Source of the DNA: Mycobacteroides saopaulense
GTDB taxonomy: Bacteria; Actinomycetota; Actinomycetes; Mycobacteriales; Mycobacteriaceae
Assembly: GCF_001456355.1 (NCBI RefSeq)
Contig: NZ_CP010271.1
Span: forward strand, 744,001-808,000
Direction: 5' to 3'
DNA: 64,000 bases
Shown here: in pieces, positions 21,201-32,713 of the stretch
How the letters are laid out: each line of letters opens with the position of its first letter
Numbering within the stretch: the stretch's first letter is position 1
The notes under the pieces: generated by a model
What the model was told of the DNA's origin: nothing
What the model saw: the letters and a program-made list of their open reading frames with translations, nothing else
Database searches by the model: none
Program-made: the position numbers and the translations under genes

Positions 21201-24200
21201 CTGTCCACCGCGGACGCCGGTGCCGCCACATGGCTTCTTGTCGGCGATGCCGCCGGAGGCGCGCAGCCGCTGATCGACGCACTGACGGCCCGCGGACAAC
21301 AGCATCGGATCCTTGGCTTGCCGGCCTCCGACGCCGACGAGGCGCAGCTTGTGGATACGTTGCGTGCTGCGGCAGAAGGTGATTCGGCGCTGCGCATCGT
21401 GCATGTCGCTGCCCTCGGCGGCGGCGCCCCCTCCACGCGGTCGGTGCTGCGGATGCAACACCAGGTACTGGGCGGAACCCGCAGGCTCTTCCGCGCCGCG
21501 GCCGGCGCTGGGCTGCGTGCTCCCATCTGGGTGGTAACACATGGCGCACAGCGGATCACCGATACCGACACGGTGGCACCGGAGCAGAGTGCGTTGTGGG
21601 GATTCGGCCGCGCCGCGGCGCTGGAGCTGCCGCAGGTGTGGGGTGGACTGGCCGACCTCGCCGACGGCAGCGCCGAGGAATGGGCGCAGTTCATCAGCCG
21701 CACCTCGGCGTCGAGCGATGCCGCTGTCAGGGAAGACCAGATCGCGCTGCGCGGTCAAGCGGTCTACGTTCCCCGCCTGGTTCGTCGTGATGAGCTGCCG
21801 AGCGGCAAGCCGCTCGAAGTGCGCGATGACGCAACGTATTTGGTGACCGGCGGGCTCGGCTCGATCGGTCTGGAGATTGCCGGCTACCTGGTGGCGAATG
21901 GGGCCAAGCACCTGGTGCTGACGAGCAGGCGCGAGCCCGGCGAGGCAGCGCAGCAGCGCATCGACGCACTCGCTGCGCAATACGGCTGCCAAGTCCGGGT
22001 CGTCACCGCCGACGTCTCCGACGCGCACGACGTCGCTCGCCTGTTGGCGGGTGTACAGGCCGAGTTGCCGCCGTTGGCCGGCATCGTGCACGCCGCGGGC
22101 GAGATCGGCACCACCCCGCTGAGCGACCTCGACTCCGAATCTCAGCAAGCCGAAGTGGACCGTGTCTTCGCCGGCAAGGTCTGGGGTGCTTGGCATCTGA
22201 GTGAAGCCGCGGCCGACCTGAAGCTCGAATTCTTTATCAACACCTCCTCCATCGCCTCGGTGTGGGGCGGCTTCGGACAGACTGCCTACAGCGCGGCGAA
22301 CGCCTTCCTCGACGGGCTGGCCTGGCGGCTGCGCGAGCAGGGTATCGCCGGAACCAGCGTCAACTTCGGCCCCTGGTCGGCGGGCATGGCAGACGCCGAA
22401 TCCCGTGCGCGACTGGAGCAGCGCGGGATCAAGACGCTGTCACCTGCCGACGCGCTGGCCGGCCTGGCCGACGTGGTCGCGGCTTCCTCGCCGCAGGGTG
22501 TCGTCGCCCGCATCGACTGGGCTCGCTTCCTGCCGCTCTATCAGCAGGCGGGGCGGCGGGCATTCCTGGCGGAGTTGGAGCGCGAGGTGCCCTCGCGCCT
22601 CGCTGCCTCGGCCGGCGCGCCGCAGTCGGGCGCCACGGAGTTGGTGAGTCGGCTGGCGGCCGCTCCGGTGCAGCAGCGCAAGAAGCTGCTGACCGACTAC
22701 CTGCGTGACGCGGTGGCAGAGGTGACGCGCGTGGACGTGGCGGAGATCCGCGAGGACGCGGGATTCTTCGACCTCGGCATGGACTCGCTGATGGCCGTCG
22801 AATTGCGGCGCCGCATGGAAACGGGGGTGGGCAAGGAAATTCCCGTCACACTGGTGATGGACCATCCACGCATCTCGGATGTCGCCGATTACCTGCTCGG
22901 TGAGGTGCTCGGCCTGAATGAGCAAGCCAAGTCGGCGCCACAATTGGCATCGGCCGTCACGGACCGGACCGACGAACCGATCGCGATCGTCGCGGTGTCC
23001 TGCCGGTTCCCGGGTGCCCCCGACCCGGAAGCCTTCTGGGAGGTGTTGTCCGGCGGTGTCGACGCGATTCGCGAGGTACCCGAGGACCGCTTCGACATCG
23101 ACGAGTTCTACGACCCCGATCCGGAGACCGCGGGCAAGACATACACGCGCTTCGGCGGATTCCTGGACGGTATCGATGGATTCGACCCCGAATTCTTCGG
23201 CATCTCCCCGCGTGAGGCCGTGTGGATCGAGCCACAGCAGCGCCTGATGCTCGAAACGGTATGGGAAGGCCTGGAGCGGGCCGGATACTCACCGGCGGCA
23301 TTGCGCGGCAGCAGAACCGGCATCTTCGCGGGCGTGGGTGCCAACGAGTACGCGCACCTGCTGTCGTCGGAGTCGATCGACAAGATCGAGCCCTACTTCA
23401 TCACCGGCAACGCGCTCAACGCGATCTCCGGGCGTGTGGCGTTCGCGCTGGGGTTCGAGGGACCGGCGGTAGCGGTCGACACCGCGTGCAGTTCGGCATT
23501 GGTGGCCGTGCATCAGGCGGTTCAGGCCCTGCACTCGGGTGACTGTGACTTGGCGTTGGCCGGTGGTGTGAACGTGCTGCTGAGCCCGGTGACGGTCATC
23601 GCGGCCTCACGCGCCAGGATGCTGTCGCCGGTCGGACGGTGCAAGACCTTCGACGCGTCCGCCGACGGCTATGTACGCAGCGAAGGCTGCGGGATCCTGG
23701 TGCTCAAGCGGCTGAGTGACGCCGAGCGCGATGGGGACCGGGTTCTGGCCGTGATTCCCGGCAGCGCGGTGAACCAGGACGGGGCCTCCAGCGGGCTCAC
23801 CGTGCCCAACGGTGGTGCGCAGCAGCGACTCATCGGTACGGTGCTGGCGCGCGCCGGTCTGGTGGGCGGCGACGTGGACTACCTCGAGGCGCACGGAACG
23901 GGTACCCCGCTGGGTGATCCGATCGAGGTGCAGGCGGCCGCGGCAGCCTACGGCGGTTCGCGCGAGGCGGACCGGCCGCTGCTGATGGGCTCGGTGAAGT
24001 CCAACATCGGTCACACCGAATCAGCCTCCGGTGCAGCGGGTCTGATCAAGGTTGTGCTCTCGCTGCAACACGGGGTGCTGCCGCAGAGCCTGCATTTCGA
24101 CGACCCGTCGCCACACATCCCCTGGGACTCGCTGCCCGTGCGGGTGGTGGACAAGGCAATTCCGTGGCAGGCCAACGGCCGTCCGCGTCGCGCCGGCGTG

Positions 24201-27200
24201 AGCTCCTTCGGCTTCACCGGTACCAACGCTCACGTGCTGATCGAGGAGGCACCACAGCCGCAGTCCGCGCCGGAGGCGGACGAGTCCGCGCCTCAGGCCG
24301 GCGAGGTGAGCGTGCTCCCGCTGTCCGCACGATCACCGGAGGCGCTCGTCGCGGTGGCACAGCGTTACGAGTCCTGGCTGACGGCCAATCCGGACGTCGA
24401 CCTCGAAGATGTGTGCCTCACCGCAGGGCGGGGCAGGTCGCACTTCGAGCATCGGGCCGCGCTGGTCGTGGATTCGGTGCAGGCGGCCCGTGAGGGGCTG
24501 GCCGAGTTGGTCCAGAACCGTCTGCGTCCCGGTGTGGTGCGGGGCGAGCACACCAACCACCCGACGACAGCATGGCTGTTCACCGGGCAGGGCAGCCAGT
24601 ATCCGGGCATGGCACGTGAATTGTTCGACGCGGAGCCGGTGTTCGCCGAAACCGTGACGCGTTGCGCGGAAGCGGTGAAGGACATCCTGGATCAGCCGCT
24701 GCTGGACGTCATGTTCGCCACCGATAGGGAGAGCGGCGGCAAGGCCGGAGAGACGTTGCGGCACACGTCGTTTGCGCAGCCGGCGCTCTTCGCCGTCGAG
24801 ATGGGTCTGGCGCGGCTGTGGCAGTCCTGGGGCATCGAGCCCGATGTGGTGTTGGGGCACAGTGTCGGCCAGTACGCGGCCGCATGCGTGGCCGGGGTGT
24901 TCAGTCTCGAGGATGGCGCGCGCCTGATGGCCGAGCGTGGTCGCTTGTTCGGCAGCCTGCCCGCGGGCGGACGCATGGTCGCCGTGTTCAGCGACCCCAA
25001 GCACGTCGAGCAGGTCGCCGGGGAGTTTCCGCGGGTGTCGGTCGGTGCCTACAACGGACCGAACACCGTGCTCTCGGGGCCGGGCGAGGACTTGGAACAG
25101 GCAGTCGCCCGATTCCAGGAAGAAGGGATCCGCTGCACCTGGTTGGAGACCAGCCACGCATTCCACTCGGAGTTGTTGGACCCGGTTCTGGACGAATTCG
25201 AGTCGTACGCAGCGCAAGTGCAGTTCGCCACCCCGACCCTGCCGCTGGTCTGCAACCGTACGGGTGCCGTGCTGACGGCTCAGACACCGATCGATGCCCA
25301 ATACTGGCGCCGGCATTCCCGCCAGCCTGTCCAGTTCGCCGAAAGCGTGCGGACCGCGGCCGCCCTGGGATGCTCGGTGTTGATGGAGATCGGCCCGCAG
25401 CCGGTGCTGACCGGCGCCGCGGTGCAGGTCTGGCCGGAGCATTTGGCCGCGCCTCGGGCAATTGTCTCGCTGCGCAAGGGGGTTGGTGACCGGCGGCAGA
25501 TTGCTGAGGCCCTGGCCGCGGCGTACGTTGGTGGGCATCGGCCCAATTTCGCTGCGCTGCAACGCCACTCCGGCCACACGGTGGAGCTGCCCACCTATCC
25601 GTTCCAGCGCCGTCGCTTCTGGCCGAAGTCGTCCGGTACCGCCATCGAAGGCGGGGGCGGCTTGCCTTCGGGCATCCTGGGCAGGGGCGAGGATCTGGCC
25701 TCCGGCGATTCGGTGTACATCAGCCGGTTGTCGGTCAGGTCGCAGCCGTGGCTGTCCGATCACGTCATCTACGGCACCGTCGTCGTCCCCGGCGCGACGT
25801 ATGCCGCGATGGCTCTGGCGGCCGTCGGAACTCCGGCGCGGGCCAAGGATGTGTTCTTCTACGAGCCGATCATCCTGCCGGAGAAGAGTTCTCGTGAGGT
25901 GCAGCTGACGCTGCATCCACTGGAAGATGGCGGCGGGTCGAAATTCCAGGTGCACAGCCGTCCGTATGGTGAACGCGACGTCGACTGGTCGCTGAACGCC
26001 GAAGGCACCGTTGTCACCGGTATCGGCCAAGATGCCGACGAGCCGGTATCCGAGCCTTCCGAGCCGGTCGACGCGGCCATCGAGCGGATGGAACGCATGC
26101 GTCCGAACGAGCTGTTCGAGACCTTCGCCGACCTGGAATTGTCCTGGGGCCCAACCTGGTCGGGCTCCCTGAAGTCGTTGTGGCTGGGTCAGGGCGAGGC
26201 GATCGGCGATGTCCTTGTCGGTGAAGAACTTGCCGAACAACTGGGCGCCGAGCCGATGCACCCGGTCTTGATGGACCTGTGCACCGGTGTCGCCTTCCCG
26301 GCGTTCCCGGCACTGCTCGCGGCCGAGCAGGGTGTCAACGATCTGTTCCTGCCCCTGCGGTATGGCCAGGTGACGTTGAAGGAGAAGATGCCTCGGCGCT
26401 TCTACTGCCGTGCGCGCTGGCACGAGAGCCCGCTGGACAGCGAGACGCAGGTTTTCGATCTCGACTACCTGGATCGGGATGGCCGTCACCTGGGTGGGAT
26501 TCGCGAGTTCACCGTCAAGCGTGCGCCGCGTGAGGCGCTGCTGCGCGGGCTGGGTGGCGATGCCACCAGGCTGCTGTACACCCTTGGCTGGCACGAGGTT
26601 CCGGTTCCGCCTTCTGAGGCGGGCACAGCTGAAGCCGAAAATGCAAGCGGTACCTGGCTGATCGCCGGGTTCGACGAGCTCGCCGGCAAGGTTCCCGGCT
26701 GCATCCCGCTGCACCGCGAGACCGACCCCGAGCTCCTGGGGCAGGTGCTCGTGGAGGCCAAGGAGCGTGGCGTCCCGTTCTCCGGTGTGGTGTGGCGCGC
26801 GGCCGGGCCGGGCGCGCAGGAGTCGACAGCCGACGCCGCCGTGCGCCTGGAGGCTGAGATAGCCAACCTGCTCAGCGCCGTGCACACGGTGCAGAACAGC
26901 GGGCAGAACGGCGTGAAACTGCCCAACGGATTGTGGATCGTCACCGAGCGGGCCGTGGCCACCGAGTCCGGCGAGCCCGTCGATCCGGTGCAGGCATCCC
27001 TGTGGGGATTCGGGCGTACCACCATCAACGAGGAGCCGGCGCTGCGCGCCAAGCTTGTCGATTGCGATGGATCGCCGGAGGCCGTCCAGGCGCTGGCCAA
27101 TCTGTTGGGCACCCCCGGCCAAGAACCGGCGGAGCCGGAAATCGCAGTGCGGCAGGGCAAGCTGCTGGCTTCCCGGTTGTTGCCGTGGTCGCGCACCGGG

Positions 27201-29315
27201 CATCTGACGGTGCCGCGCGGCAGCGATTACGTGCTGGCGCCCACCGAACGTGGCGCCATCGACAACCTGCGGATCACCGAGAAGGAGGTGCCGGCGCCGG
27301 ACGAGGGCTACGTACAGGTGCGGGTGGAGGCCGCTGGTCTCAACTTCCGCGACGTGCTCAACGTGCTGGGCCTGTACCCGGGTGATCCCGGCCCGATCGG
27401 CGGCGACTTCGCCGGTGTCGTCACGCAATTGAGTGAGGGTGTCACCGGGGTCGAGGTGGGCCAGCGGGTCTACGGCTCCATGCAGGGTGCCTTCGGCAGC
27501 CGGTTCAACGTGCCGGCCCAGTTCCTGGCACCCATCCCCGACGGGATCAGTGCGGTCGAGGCCGCGACCATTCCCGCTGCCGCGCTCACGGTTCGGCTCT
27601 CGTTCGACTGGGCGCAGCTCAAGCCGGGTGATCGGGTGCTCATCCACGCCGCCAGTGGTGGCGTCGGACTGGCGGCCATTCAGATGGCCCAGCAGTTCGG
27701 GGCCGAGGTGTTCGCCACGGCTAGTACCTTCAAGCGGGCGACGCTGCGCAAGCTGGGTGTGAAGTACGTATATGACTCGCGCACAACCGATTTTGCCGAT
27801 CAGATCCTGGCGGATACCGACGGCAAGGGTGTGGATGTCGTCCTCAACAGCCTGACCAGCGAGGGTTTCATCGAGGCGACGCTGCGTGCCACCGCGCAGA
27901 ACGGCCGTTTCGCCGAGATCGCCAAGCGCGATATCTGGACCACGGAACAGATGGCGGCGGCCCGGCCCGATATCGCGTACGAGATCGTGGCCCTGGACAC
28001 GGTGATGTTCACCGAACCCGATCGCATTCGCGTCCTGCTCACCGAGGTGTCGGACGGGTTGGCCAAGGGGGAGTGGACGCCACTGCCCGCGGAAATCTAT
28101 CCGCTGACGGAGGCCCGGACCGCGTTCCGCCGCATGCAGCAGGCCCGCCACATCGGCAAGATCGTGTGCCAGATGCCGAATCCGCTTGCGCCGCACCAGG
28201 ATCGGACCTACCTGATCACCGGTGGTCTGGGTGCGATCGGCCTGCACACCGCGTCCTACCTGGCTCAGCTCGGTGCCGGTGACATCGTGTTGACCAGCCG
28301 GCGTGCACCCGACACCGACGCACAGCGACTGATCGAGGAGATCACCGAGCGCTCCAAGACTCGCATCCACGTGTTCACCGCCGATGTCGGCGAGGAGTCC
28401 GAGGTCGCCAAGCTCCTGGAGCGGATCCGCGCGGAGCTGCCGCCCTTGGCGGGTGTCGCGCATCTGGCGGGCGTGCTTGACGATGCGCTGCTCGGGCAGC
28501 AGAGCGTGGAGAGGTTCCGGACGACGTTGGCGCCCAAGGCCTTCGGTGCGCAGTACCTGGACGGGTTGACCAGGGAGGACGATCTGGACTTCTTCATCGT
28601 GTCCTCGTCGGTGTCCAGCCTGTTCGGTTCGCCCGGACAGTCCAACTACGCGACGGCCAATGCCTTGCTCGACGGTCTGATCGCGCAGCGCAGGGCGCAG
28701 GGTCTGCCGGCCACGGGTATCAACTTCGGCCCGTGGGGTCAGGGCGGCATGGCTTCTTCGGAGGCCGCGACCGCGAACATCGGTGCGCAGGGTCTGATTC
28801 CGCTGGATCCCTCGGCGGCGCTCGCGGCCCTTGCCGAGGTCGTTGCCAACGGAACCGGTCAGGCCACCGTGCTCAAGGCGAACTGGCAGCGCGCGGCCAA
28901 GGTGCTGGGTAGTTCGCGTCCGCCGATCCTGGATCTGGTGTTGCCCAGTGCCATGGGCGAGGTGACCGGTGACAGTGAGCTGCTCAAGCAGCTGATGGAG
29001 ATCCCGGTGCCGCAGCGCGCCGGCTTTGTGACCGAGTTCCTTCAGCGCGAGGTGCAGAACTTCCTGCGTCTGGCGCAGCCGCCGGCCGCGACGAGCCGGT
29101 TCCTGGATCTGGGCACGGACTCGTTGATGGCGATCGAACTGCGCAACCGACTGCACAGCCAGTTCGGCGGCAAGTTCACCATCAACGCGACCGCGGTGTT
29201 CGACTATCCGACCATCGGCGGGCTCGCCGAGTATCTGGTGGGCCAGCTGCCGGACGCGGATGCGGAGTCGGCGGCGCCCACGCGATCCGATGCGGTAGCA
29301 GAGTCGAAGGAGTGA
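18282..29315 (+). CDS. pks: Bimodular type I PKS for phleic acid (TPP locus)
   Basis: A 3677-residue two-module PKS. Module 1: KS (~13-435, Cys184 in DTACSSS), AT (~545-850, Ser639 in GHSVGQ, HAFH), KR (~1186-1350, Tyr in AYSAAN), ACP (Ser1502 in GMDSLMA). Module 2: KS (~1565-1985, Cys1736), AT (Ser2194, HAFH), DH (His2494 in [10 protein letters not shown], Asp2665 in HPVLMD), ER (H3122 in HAASGGVG), KR (~3309, Tyr3456), ACP (Ser3614). HAFH marks malonyl specificity, matching unbranched phleic acids. No thioesterase follows, so release probably needs an acyltransferase such as PapA3. Module 1 lacks a DH. AAGGAGG before ATG 18282 decides the start; the frame is open back to 18150 without family similarity. 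Confidence 0.94.
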   Translation: MESADHPIEPAPRFAIIGYAARFPGAADADEFWDVLREGRDAISEVPADRWDADEFFDSEPGAPGKVVTRRAGFVDDVTGFDAPFFGMSTREVRLMDPQHRLLLETAWRAVEHSGIAPTDLAETNSGVFVGLATHDYLGMASDELTYPEIEAYMAIGTSNAAAAGRISYRLGLQGPAVAVDTACSSSLVAIHQACQALQLGECDLALAGGANVLLTPATMITFSHAHMLAPDGKCKTFDAAADGYVRGEGSGVIVIKRLEDAIRDGDRIRAVIRGSAINQDGASGGLTVPNGVAQQRVIADALKRAGVAPSEVGYLEAHGTGTSLGDPIEAQAAGAAYGIGREANDPLLIGSAKTNIGHLEAAAGIAGVIKVILSLENELLPQHRNFQNPSPHIPWDRLPVEVVKEARPWGRNGRPRIAGVSSFGFAGTNAHVILEEAPAAPQDVVDAPAPAGGRKFSILPLSARTPAALVQIADQYRGWLSAHPEATLADLCLTAGVGRAHLEHRAALVVNSREAAVELLGAVADDRPAPGLGRGESHDTPKTAWLFTGQGSQYPGMARELFETEPVFAETLNRCAAAVADVLEKPLLDAIFDVDGPEAEETLRQTSYAQPALFAVEMGLARLWQSWGFEPDVVLGHSVGQYSAACVAEVFSLEDGARLIAERGRLFGSLPAGGRMAAVFTDAERVESLTDEFPSLSVAAYNGANTVLSGPAQDLEKAVAGLVAEGVRCDFLETSHAFHSALLDPILDEFEAYAGQFNYRTPQRILIDNRTGAALGRSTKLDGAYWRRHARQPVEFAKSVQTLADMNCKVLLEIGPQPVLTAAALRAWPDPATAPRAIASLRRNTADHRQITEAAADAYVLGHVPNFAAFQHGPARKLDLPTYPFEHRQYWYRDNRDNPNPQQNVGGTRTQAIRLLEDGKIEELANLLGNAGSDQQTLSVLTRLAAQHNQQRTTQSIADDRYQYRWDKSPTPLSTADAGAATWLLVGDAAGGAQPLIDALTARGQQHRILGLPASDADEAQLVDTLRAAAEGDSALRIVHVAALGGGAPSTRSVLRMQHQVLGGTRRLFRAAAGAGLRAPIWVVTHGAQRITDTDTVAPEQSALWGFGRAAALELPQVWGGLADLADGSAEEWAQFISRTSASSDAAVREDQIALRGQAVYVPRLVRRDELPSGKPLEVRDDATYLVTGGLGSIGLEIAGYLVANGAKHLVLTSRREPGEAAQQRIDALAAQYGCQVRVVTADVSDAHDVARLLAGVQAELPPLAGIVHAAGEIGTTPLSDLDSESQQAEVDRVFAGKVWGAWHLSEAAADLKLEFFINTSSIASVWGGFGQTAYSAANAFLDGLAWRLREQGIAGTSVNFGPWSAGMADAESRARLEQRGIKTLSPADALAGLADVVAASSPQGVVARIDWARFLPLYQQAGRRAFLAELEREVPSRLAASAGAPQSGATELVSRLAAAPVQQRKKLLTDYLRDAVAEVTRVDVAEIREDAGFFDLGMDSLMAVELRRRMETGVGKEIPVTLVMDHPRISDVADYLLGEVLGLNEQAKSAPQLASAVTDRTDEPIAIVAVSCRFPGAPDPEAFWEVLSGGVDAIREVPEDRFDIDEFYDPDPETAGKTYTRFGGFLDGIDGFDPEFFGISPREAVWIEPQQRLMLETVWEGLERAGYSPAALRGSRTGIFAGVGANEYAHLLSSESIDKIEPYFITGNALNAISGRVAFALGFEGPAVAVDTACSSALVAVHQAVQALHSGDCDLALAGGVNVLLSPVTVIAASRARMLSPVGRCKTFDASADGYVRSEGCGILVLKRLSDAERDGDRVLAVIPGSAVNQDGASSGLTVPNGGAQQRLIGTVLARAGLVGGDVDYLEAHGTGTPLGDPIEVQAAAAAYGGSREADRPLLMGSVKSNIGHTESASGAAGLIKVVLSLQHGVLPQSLHFDDPSPHIPWDSLPVRVVDKAIPWQANGRPRRAGVSSFGFTGTNAHVLIEEAPQPQSAPEADESAPQAGEVSVLPLSARSPEALVAVAQRYESWLTANPDVDLEDVCLTAGRGRSHFEHRAALVVDSVQAAREGLAELVQNRLRPGVVRGEHTNHPTTAWLFTGQGSQYPGMARELFDAEPVFAETVTRCAEAVKDILDQPLLDVMFATDRESGGKAGETLRHTSFAQPALFAVEMGLARLWQSWGIEPDVVLGHSVGQYAAACVAGVFSLEDGARLMAERGRLFGSLPAGGRMVAVFSDPKHVEQVAGEFPRVSVGAYNGPNTVLSGPGEDLEQAVARFQEEGIRCTWLETSHAFHSELLDPVLDEFESYAAQVQFATPTLPLVCNRTGAVLTAQTPIDAQYWRRHSRQPVQFAESVRTAAALGCSVLMEIGPQPVLTGAAVQVWPEHLAAPRAIVSLRKGVGDRRQIAEALAAAYVGGHRPNFAALQRHSGHTVELPTYPFQRRRFWPKSSGTAIEGGGGLPSGILGRGEDLASGDSVYISRLSVRSQPWLSDHVIYGTVVVPGATYAAMALAAVGTPARAKDVFFYEPIILPEKSSREVQLTLHPLEDGGGSKFQVHSRPYGERDVDWSLNAEGTVVTGIGQDADEPVSEPSEPVDAAIERMERMRPNELFETFADLELSWGPTWSGSLKSLWLGQGEAIGDVLVGEELAEQLGAEPMHPVLMDLCTGVAFPAFPALLAAEQGVNDLFLPLRYGQVTLKEKMPRRFYCRARWHESPLDSETQVFDLDYLDRDGRHLGGIREFTVKRAPREALLRGLGGDATRLLYTLGWHEVPVPPSEAGTAEAENASGTWLIAGFDELAGKVPGCIPLHRETDPELLGQVLVEAKERGVPFSGVVWRAAGPGAQESTADAAVRLEAEIANLLSAVHTVQNSGQNGVKLPNGLWIVTERAVATESGEPVDPVQASLWGFGRTTINEEPALRAKLVDCDGSPEAVQALANLLGTPGQEPAEPEIAVRQGKLLASRLLPWSRTGHLTVPRGSDYVLAPTERGAIDNLRITEKEVPAPDEGYVQVRVEAAGLNFRDVLNVLGLYPGDPGPIGGDFAGVVTQLSEGVTGVEVGQRVYGSMQGAFGSRFNVPAQFLAPIPDGISAVEAATIPAAALTVRLSFDWAQLKPGDRVLIHAASGGVGLAAIQMAQQFGAEVFATASTFKRATLRKLGVKYVYDSRTTDFADQILADTDGKGVDVVLNSLTSEGFIEATLRATAQNGRFAEIAKRDIWTTEQMAAARPDIAYEIVALDTVMFTEPDRIRVLLTEVSDGLAKGEWTPLPAEIYPLTEARTAFRRMQQARHIGKIVCQMPNPLAPHQDRTYLITGGLGAIGLHTASYLAQLGAGDIVLTSRRAPDTDAQRLIEEITERSKTRIHVFTADVGEESEVAKLLERIRAELPPLAGVAHLAGVLDDALLGQQSVERFRTTLAPKAFGAQYLDGLTREDDLDFFIVSSSVSSLFGSPGQSNYATANALLDGLIAQRRAQGLPATGINFGPWGQGGMASSEAATANIGAQGLIPLDPSAALAALAEVVANGTGQATVLKANWQRAAKVLGSSRPPILDLVLPSAMGEVTGDSELLKQLMEIPVPQRAGFVTEFLQREVQNFLRLAQPPAATSRFLDLGTDSLMAIELRNRLHSQFGGKFTINATAVFDYPTIGGLAEYLVGQLPDADAESAAPTRSDAVAESKE

Positions 29316-29320
29316 ACCGG

Positions 29321-29355
29321 CGGCGTCCCGGGTAGGTTAGCTAGCCGGGACGCCG
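29321..29355 (+). terminator. Hairpin after pks
   Basis: CGGCGTCCCGG (29321-29331) and CCGGGACGCCG (29345-29355) are perfect 11-base arms around a 13-base loop, six bases after the pks stop. It is a strong GC stem without a U-tract, as often seen for mycobacterial terminators. Confidence 0.65.
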
Positions 29356-29424
29356 TGGCGTCCGTTAGCCGGTAACGAGTGGAGCGGGTGCGGTCTGAGA
29401 CGTTTTTTCGCCGACATCACACCG

Positions 29425-30687
29425 TTGCGCAATGCCGATTTCCGGCGTCTCTGGCTGGCCGGAGTGGTCACGGTCATCGGAGCCGGGCTGACACTGTTCG
29501 CCGTCCCCGTCCAGATCTACGCGCTGACCCAGAGCTCGGCGTACGTCGGACTGACGGGTGTGTTCGGGCTCGTGCCGTTGGTGGTCTTCGGCCTGTGGGG
29601 TGGCGCGCTGGCCGACCGGATGGATCGGCGGACCCTGCTGATCATCACCGCGATCGGGTTGGGTGTTTCGTCGGTGCTGTTGTGGTTGCAGGCGGCGCTG
29701 TCCGTCGACAACGTGTGGGTGGTGCTGTGCCTGCTGTCGGTGCAGCAGGCCTTCTTCGCGGTCAACTCACCCACCCGCGCCGCCGCGATTCCCCGCATGC
29801 TTTCGCTGGATCAGCTGCCCGCCGCCAACGCGCTGAACATGACGGTGCAGCAGTTCGGGTTCATCGCCGGACCACTGCTGGCCGGTGTTCTGCTCAAGTG
29901 GGTGGACCTGTCCACGCTGTACCTGATCGACGCGATCGCCTGCCTGGCTCCGATCTGGGCGACCATCCAGTTGCACAGGATGCCGCCCGCCGGTGGTGCA
30001 CGAGATCTGCGCACCAGTGGATTTCGCGAAGTGCTCGACGGCTTGCGCTATCTGGCGGGGCACAAGATCGTGTTGATGTCCTTCGTGGTGGATCTCATCG
30101 CGATGATCTTCGGGATGCCGCGCATTCTGTTCCCGCAGATCGCCCACGAGGGGTTCGGTGATCCCGCCGACGGCGGCACCGTGATCGCGTTGTTGTCGGC
30201 GGCCATATCGGTGGGTGCCGTGATCGGCGGGGTGTTCTCCGGCTGGTTCCACCGGATCGATCGTCAGGGACTCGCGGTGGTCGTCAGCATCGTGGTGTGG
30301 GGCCTGGCGATGGTGGGCTTCGGGCTGACCGCGCACGCCCCACTGCTCTGGCTGACGTTGTTCTTCCTGGTGATCGGCGGCATCGCGGACATGGTGTCGG
30401 CGGCTTTCCGGACCACGATCCTGCAGTCGGTTGCGACCGACGATGTCCGGGGTCGTCTGCAGGGTGTCTTCACGGTGGTGGTCGCCGGGGGGCCGCGAGT
30501 GGCGGACTTCGCGCACGGCGCGGCCGCCGCCGTGGTGGGTACGACTGCGGCCGCAGCAGGCGGCGGCGCACTCGTGGTGGTCGGTGTGATCGTTGCCGCG
30601 CTGCTGGCTCCGGTGTTCATACGGTTCCGAACGTCCGAGGAAACCTCCGGGGCAGACGCGCCCGAGGCCGACCCGGATCGGGTGTAG
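29425..30687 (+). CDS. MFS transporter (EntS/DHA3-like)
   Basis: A twelve-helix major facilitator of ~420 residues. RNADFRRLWLAG opens the chain and WGGALADRMDRRTLLI is the motif-A loop near residue 50. FAVNSPTRAAAIPRML is typical of the enterobactin-exporter-like DHA3 group; the C-terminal tail is acidic. TTG 29425 is the first usable start, but relatives usually begin about ten residues earlier with an RRFFAD-ITPLR sequence, which is present in frame here from CTG 29395. The true initiator may therefore be that CTG. It follows the PKS hairpin, so it is likely a separate transcript. The substrate is unknown. Confidence 0.8.
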   Translation: MRNADFRRLWLAGVVTVIGAGLTLFAVPVQIYALTQSSAYVGLTGVFGLVPLVVFGLWGGALADRMDRRTLLIITAIGLGVSSVLLWLQAALSVDNVWVVLCLLSVQQAFFAVNSPTRAAAIPRMLSLDQLPAANALNMTVQQFGFIAGPLLAGVLLKWVDLSTLYLIDAIACLAPIWATIQLHRMPPAGGARDLRTSGFREVLDGLRYLAGHKIVLMSFVVDLIAMIFGMPRILFPQIAHEGFGDPADGGTVIALLSAAISVGAVIGGVFSGWFHRIDRQGLAVVVSIVVWGLAMVGFGLTAHAPLLWLTLFFLVIGGIADMVSAAFRTTILQSVATDDVRGRLQGVFTVVVAGGPRVADFAHGAAAAVVGTTAAAAGGGALVVVGVIVAALLAPVFIRFRTSEETSGADAPEADPDRV

Positions 30688-30777
30688 CCCCAGTAGATTC
30701 GCTTCATGGATGCTCTGACGGCCGAAGACTTTCGGCGGTTTCCGCGTGACAAGCAGCTTGCTTTCGGTCGCGGGCTG

Positions 30778-31206
30778 TCACTGCGCGGCGCTCAACGTCT
30801 TTTCGGCATGTCCGTAGATCCAACGGGCCACCGCACCAAGGACATTGAGCAGGATGCGTTCGTCGGGATCATCAGCGTTCGTGCCGTAGACGTTCGTTGT
30901 CGCCGACGTTCCGCTGACGTCCCTGTCGGTGAGTTCGGAGCGAATCTCCCAGACGGTAGGTGGGGTGTCGTCTCGCCTCGGCGCAACTATTCGCACCGAA
31001 AGAATATGGTAATCAACAGATTCAAGCACTTCACATAACAGGGTTCCGGTATAGGTCGTCCCCGCCGTAGGGATTAGCTTGCTTCGGAATTCTGCCCCTA
31101 TGGTGGGGCTAAAGTCGACGAACCCGACCGGCCACAGCTCCGCGTCCATGATGGCCGCCCACACGCTTTCCCTTGGGTGGTCGTATTCCCAAACTAGGCG
31201 AGGCAC
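30778..31206 (-). CDS. SRPBCC-fold protein
   Basis: A 142-residue protein of the START/SRPBCC type: LVWEYDHPRESVWAAIMDAELWPVGFVDFSPTIG at the N-terminus is a diverged form of the usual SRPBCC opening strand and helix, and RILLNVLGAVARWIYGHAEK makes the long C-terminal helix. Such proteins bind small hydrophobic ligands or modify polyketides; no ligand can be named. GTG 31206 is used. A second, frameshifted copy lies at 53.25-53.57 kb on the same strand. This intact copy marks the left end of the accessory region. Confidence 0.65.
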   Translation of the reverse strand: MPRLVWEYDHPRESVWAAIMDAELWPVGFVDFSPTIGAEFRSKLIPTAGTTYTGTLLCEVLESVDYHILSVRIVAPRRDDTPPTVWEIRSELTDRDVSGTSATTNVYGTNADDPDERILLNVLGAVARWIYGHAEKTLSAAQ

Positions 31207-31249
31207 GCTGGGTTCCCTTCGAATATTGGCCGCACGATCACCCCGAAGG

Positions 31250-32431
31250 TCAGGAGTCGAGCCGTTCGATAATGGTGGTATTGGCGGTGCCGTTGGCCTC
31301 GCAGATGGTCTGCAGGCCCAAAGTCTTTCCCGTGCGTTCCAGTTCGCATAACAGGTCCGTCAGCATGCGCGCACCGGTAGAACCGAGCGGGTGGCCGATG
31401 GCTACTGAGCCCCCATTAACGTTGAGTTTGTCGTCGTCAATACCGAATTCACGCTGAAACATGATCGGTACCCCTGCGAAGGCCTCGTTTACCTCGAATA
31501 AGTCGATGTCGGCAATGGACAGGCCGCTGGCCTTGAGTGCTTTGCGTGTAGCTTCCAGGATCGCGGTGAATTGGATCACCGGATCGGCCCCCGCTACTGA
31601 CATCGCACGAAACCGGGCGCGTGGTCGCAGACGGTGCTGAACCGCGAACGCACGGTCCGCGATGAGTAGCGCGGCAGCGCCGTCGCTGAGCTGGGAAGAG
31701 TTGCCAGCGGTCGTAGCGCCGTCGGCGTCAAACGCTGGTCGCAGACTTGCCATCTTGGCCGCGTCTATATGTTCGCGGATACCCTCGTCCGCGGTGATTA
31801 TCGGTGCGGTGGCGTCGTCGGCGTCCGCGGTGACAAGCACCATTTGTGACGCAAACCGACCATTTACTGTGGCGGCGAACGCGCGCGCATGGCTGCGTGC
31901 GCTGAAGGAATCCAACTCCTGGCGGGTGATTCCGAATGTCCGGTTCATCAGTTCAGATGACGTACCCTGTGCGACTAATCTCCCTTCATAACGGGCCAAT
32001 TCGCGGCGGCTGTACTGTGGACCCAGGGGTGCGCCGGGAACCATTGCCGCTGGCATCGGCACCTGAGACATGGACTCAACTCCGCAGGCGATAGCCAGGT
32101 TGTAGCCGCCAGCGACGACACCTTGTGCGGCGAAACTGACAGCCTGCTGACCGGATCCGCATTGTCGGTCGATCGTCACCGCCGGGACGGATTCAGGTAA
32201 TCCGGCCGCCAATACGGCGTGCCTGCCTACGTTGCCGGCTTGTTGGTCCTGTTGCAGGACACAGCCCACGATCACGTCATCGATTAGTGCCGGGTCAAAC
32301 CTGTTGCGTTGCAATAGACTATCTATGGTGTGTGCTAGCAGATCAACGGGGTGCCAGTTATTCAGTGCGCCTCCGCGTCTGCCGACCGGAGTGCGGACGG
32401 CATCAACGATCACGGCCTCTCGAGCCTGCAT
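31250..32431 (-). CDS. Thiolase (acetyl-CoA C-acyltransferase)
   Basis: A 393-residue degradative-type thiolase. The nucleophile cysteine is in DRQCGSGQQAVSFAA near residue 88. NEAFAG lies near residue 315 and the catalytic histidine in GGSVAIGHPLGSTGARM near 347. The second cysteine is in ICEANGTANTTIIERL at the C-terminus, in place of the more usual CxGGG. The reaction is CoA-dependent cleavage of a 3-ketoacyl-CoA. Its position in an island with Mce, P450 and DUF2236 genes suggests side-chain beta-oxidation of an imported lipid; this is inference. ATG 32431. Confidence 0.9.
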   Translation of the reverse strand: MQAREAVIVDAVRTPVGRRGGALNNWHPVDLLAHTIDSLLQRNRFDPALIDDVIVGCVLQQDQQAGNVGRHAVLAAGLPESVPAVTIDRQCGSGQQAVSFAAQGVVAGGYNLAIACGVESMSQVPMPAAMVPGAPLGPQYSRRELARYEGRLVAQGTSSELMNRTFGITRQELDSFSARSHARAFAATVNGRFASQMVLVTADADDATAPIITADEGIREHIDAAKMASLRPAFDADGATTAGNSSQLSDGAAALLIADRAFAVQHRLRPRARFRAMSVAGADPVIQFTAILEATRKALKASGLSIADIDLFEVNEAFAGVPIMFQREFGIDDDKLNVNGGSVAIGHPLGSTGARMLTDLLCELERTGKTLGLQTICEANGTANTTIIERLDS

Positions 32432-32609
32432 ATGTTTTCAGTCTCCTCAGGAATTTATTGGTAGCCATAGAGTTTGATCAGCCGTCAGGCGGAACCCATT
32501 GGCGTAGTTCGATGTTGACAACTTCGACGGTCTAGGTGGTCGGCGCTGCAGCGAAATGCAGTTTCAGTGAACATGAGGCCGCTGAGTCGTGCACAAGTCT
32601 CCGGTCAAT

Positions 32610-32638
32610 TGCCTTGCGAAATTTTGCGACGCAAGGCA
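32610..32638. repeat. Inverted repeat between thiolase and Lcp-like gene
   Basis: TGCCTTGCG (32610-32618) and CGCAAGGCA (32630-32638) are perfect arms with an 11-base A/T-rich loop. It lies downstream of the leftward DUF2236 gene and upstream of the leftward thiolase. It could be a weak terminator or an operator for the thiolase; the sequence does not decide. The rest of 32432-32713 shows no gene. Confidence 0.45.
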
Positions 32639-32713
32639 CTTCATGAGCCTCACCTCGTCAAGAATGACTCTTGCTGCGTTATATCGGTTGTTCTGGCATC
32701 GCGGCACCCGGCA

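Noticed and set aside
24333..29156. A 1607-codon open frame antisense to the PKS second module (and an 850-codon one at 18183-20735)
   Set aside because: They mirror the codon structure of a high-GC coding strand, are rich in Arg/Gly/His/Gln without domain blocks, and the sense strand has complete PKS domains.
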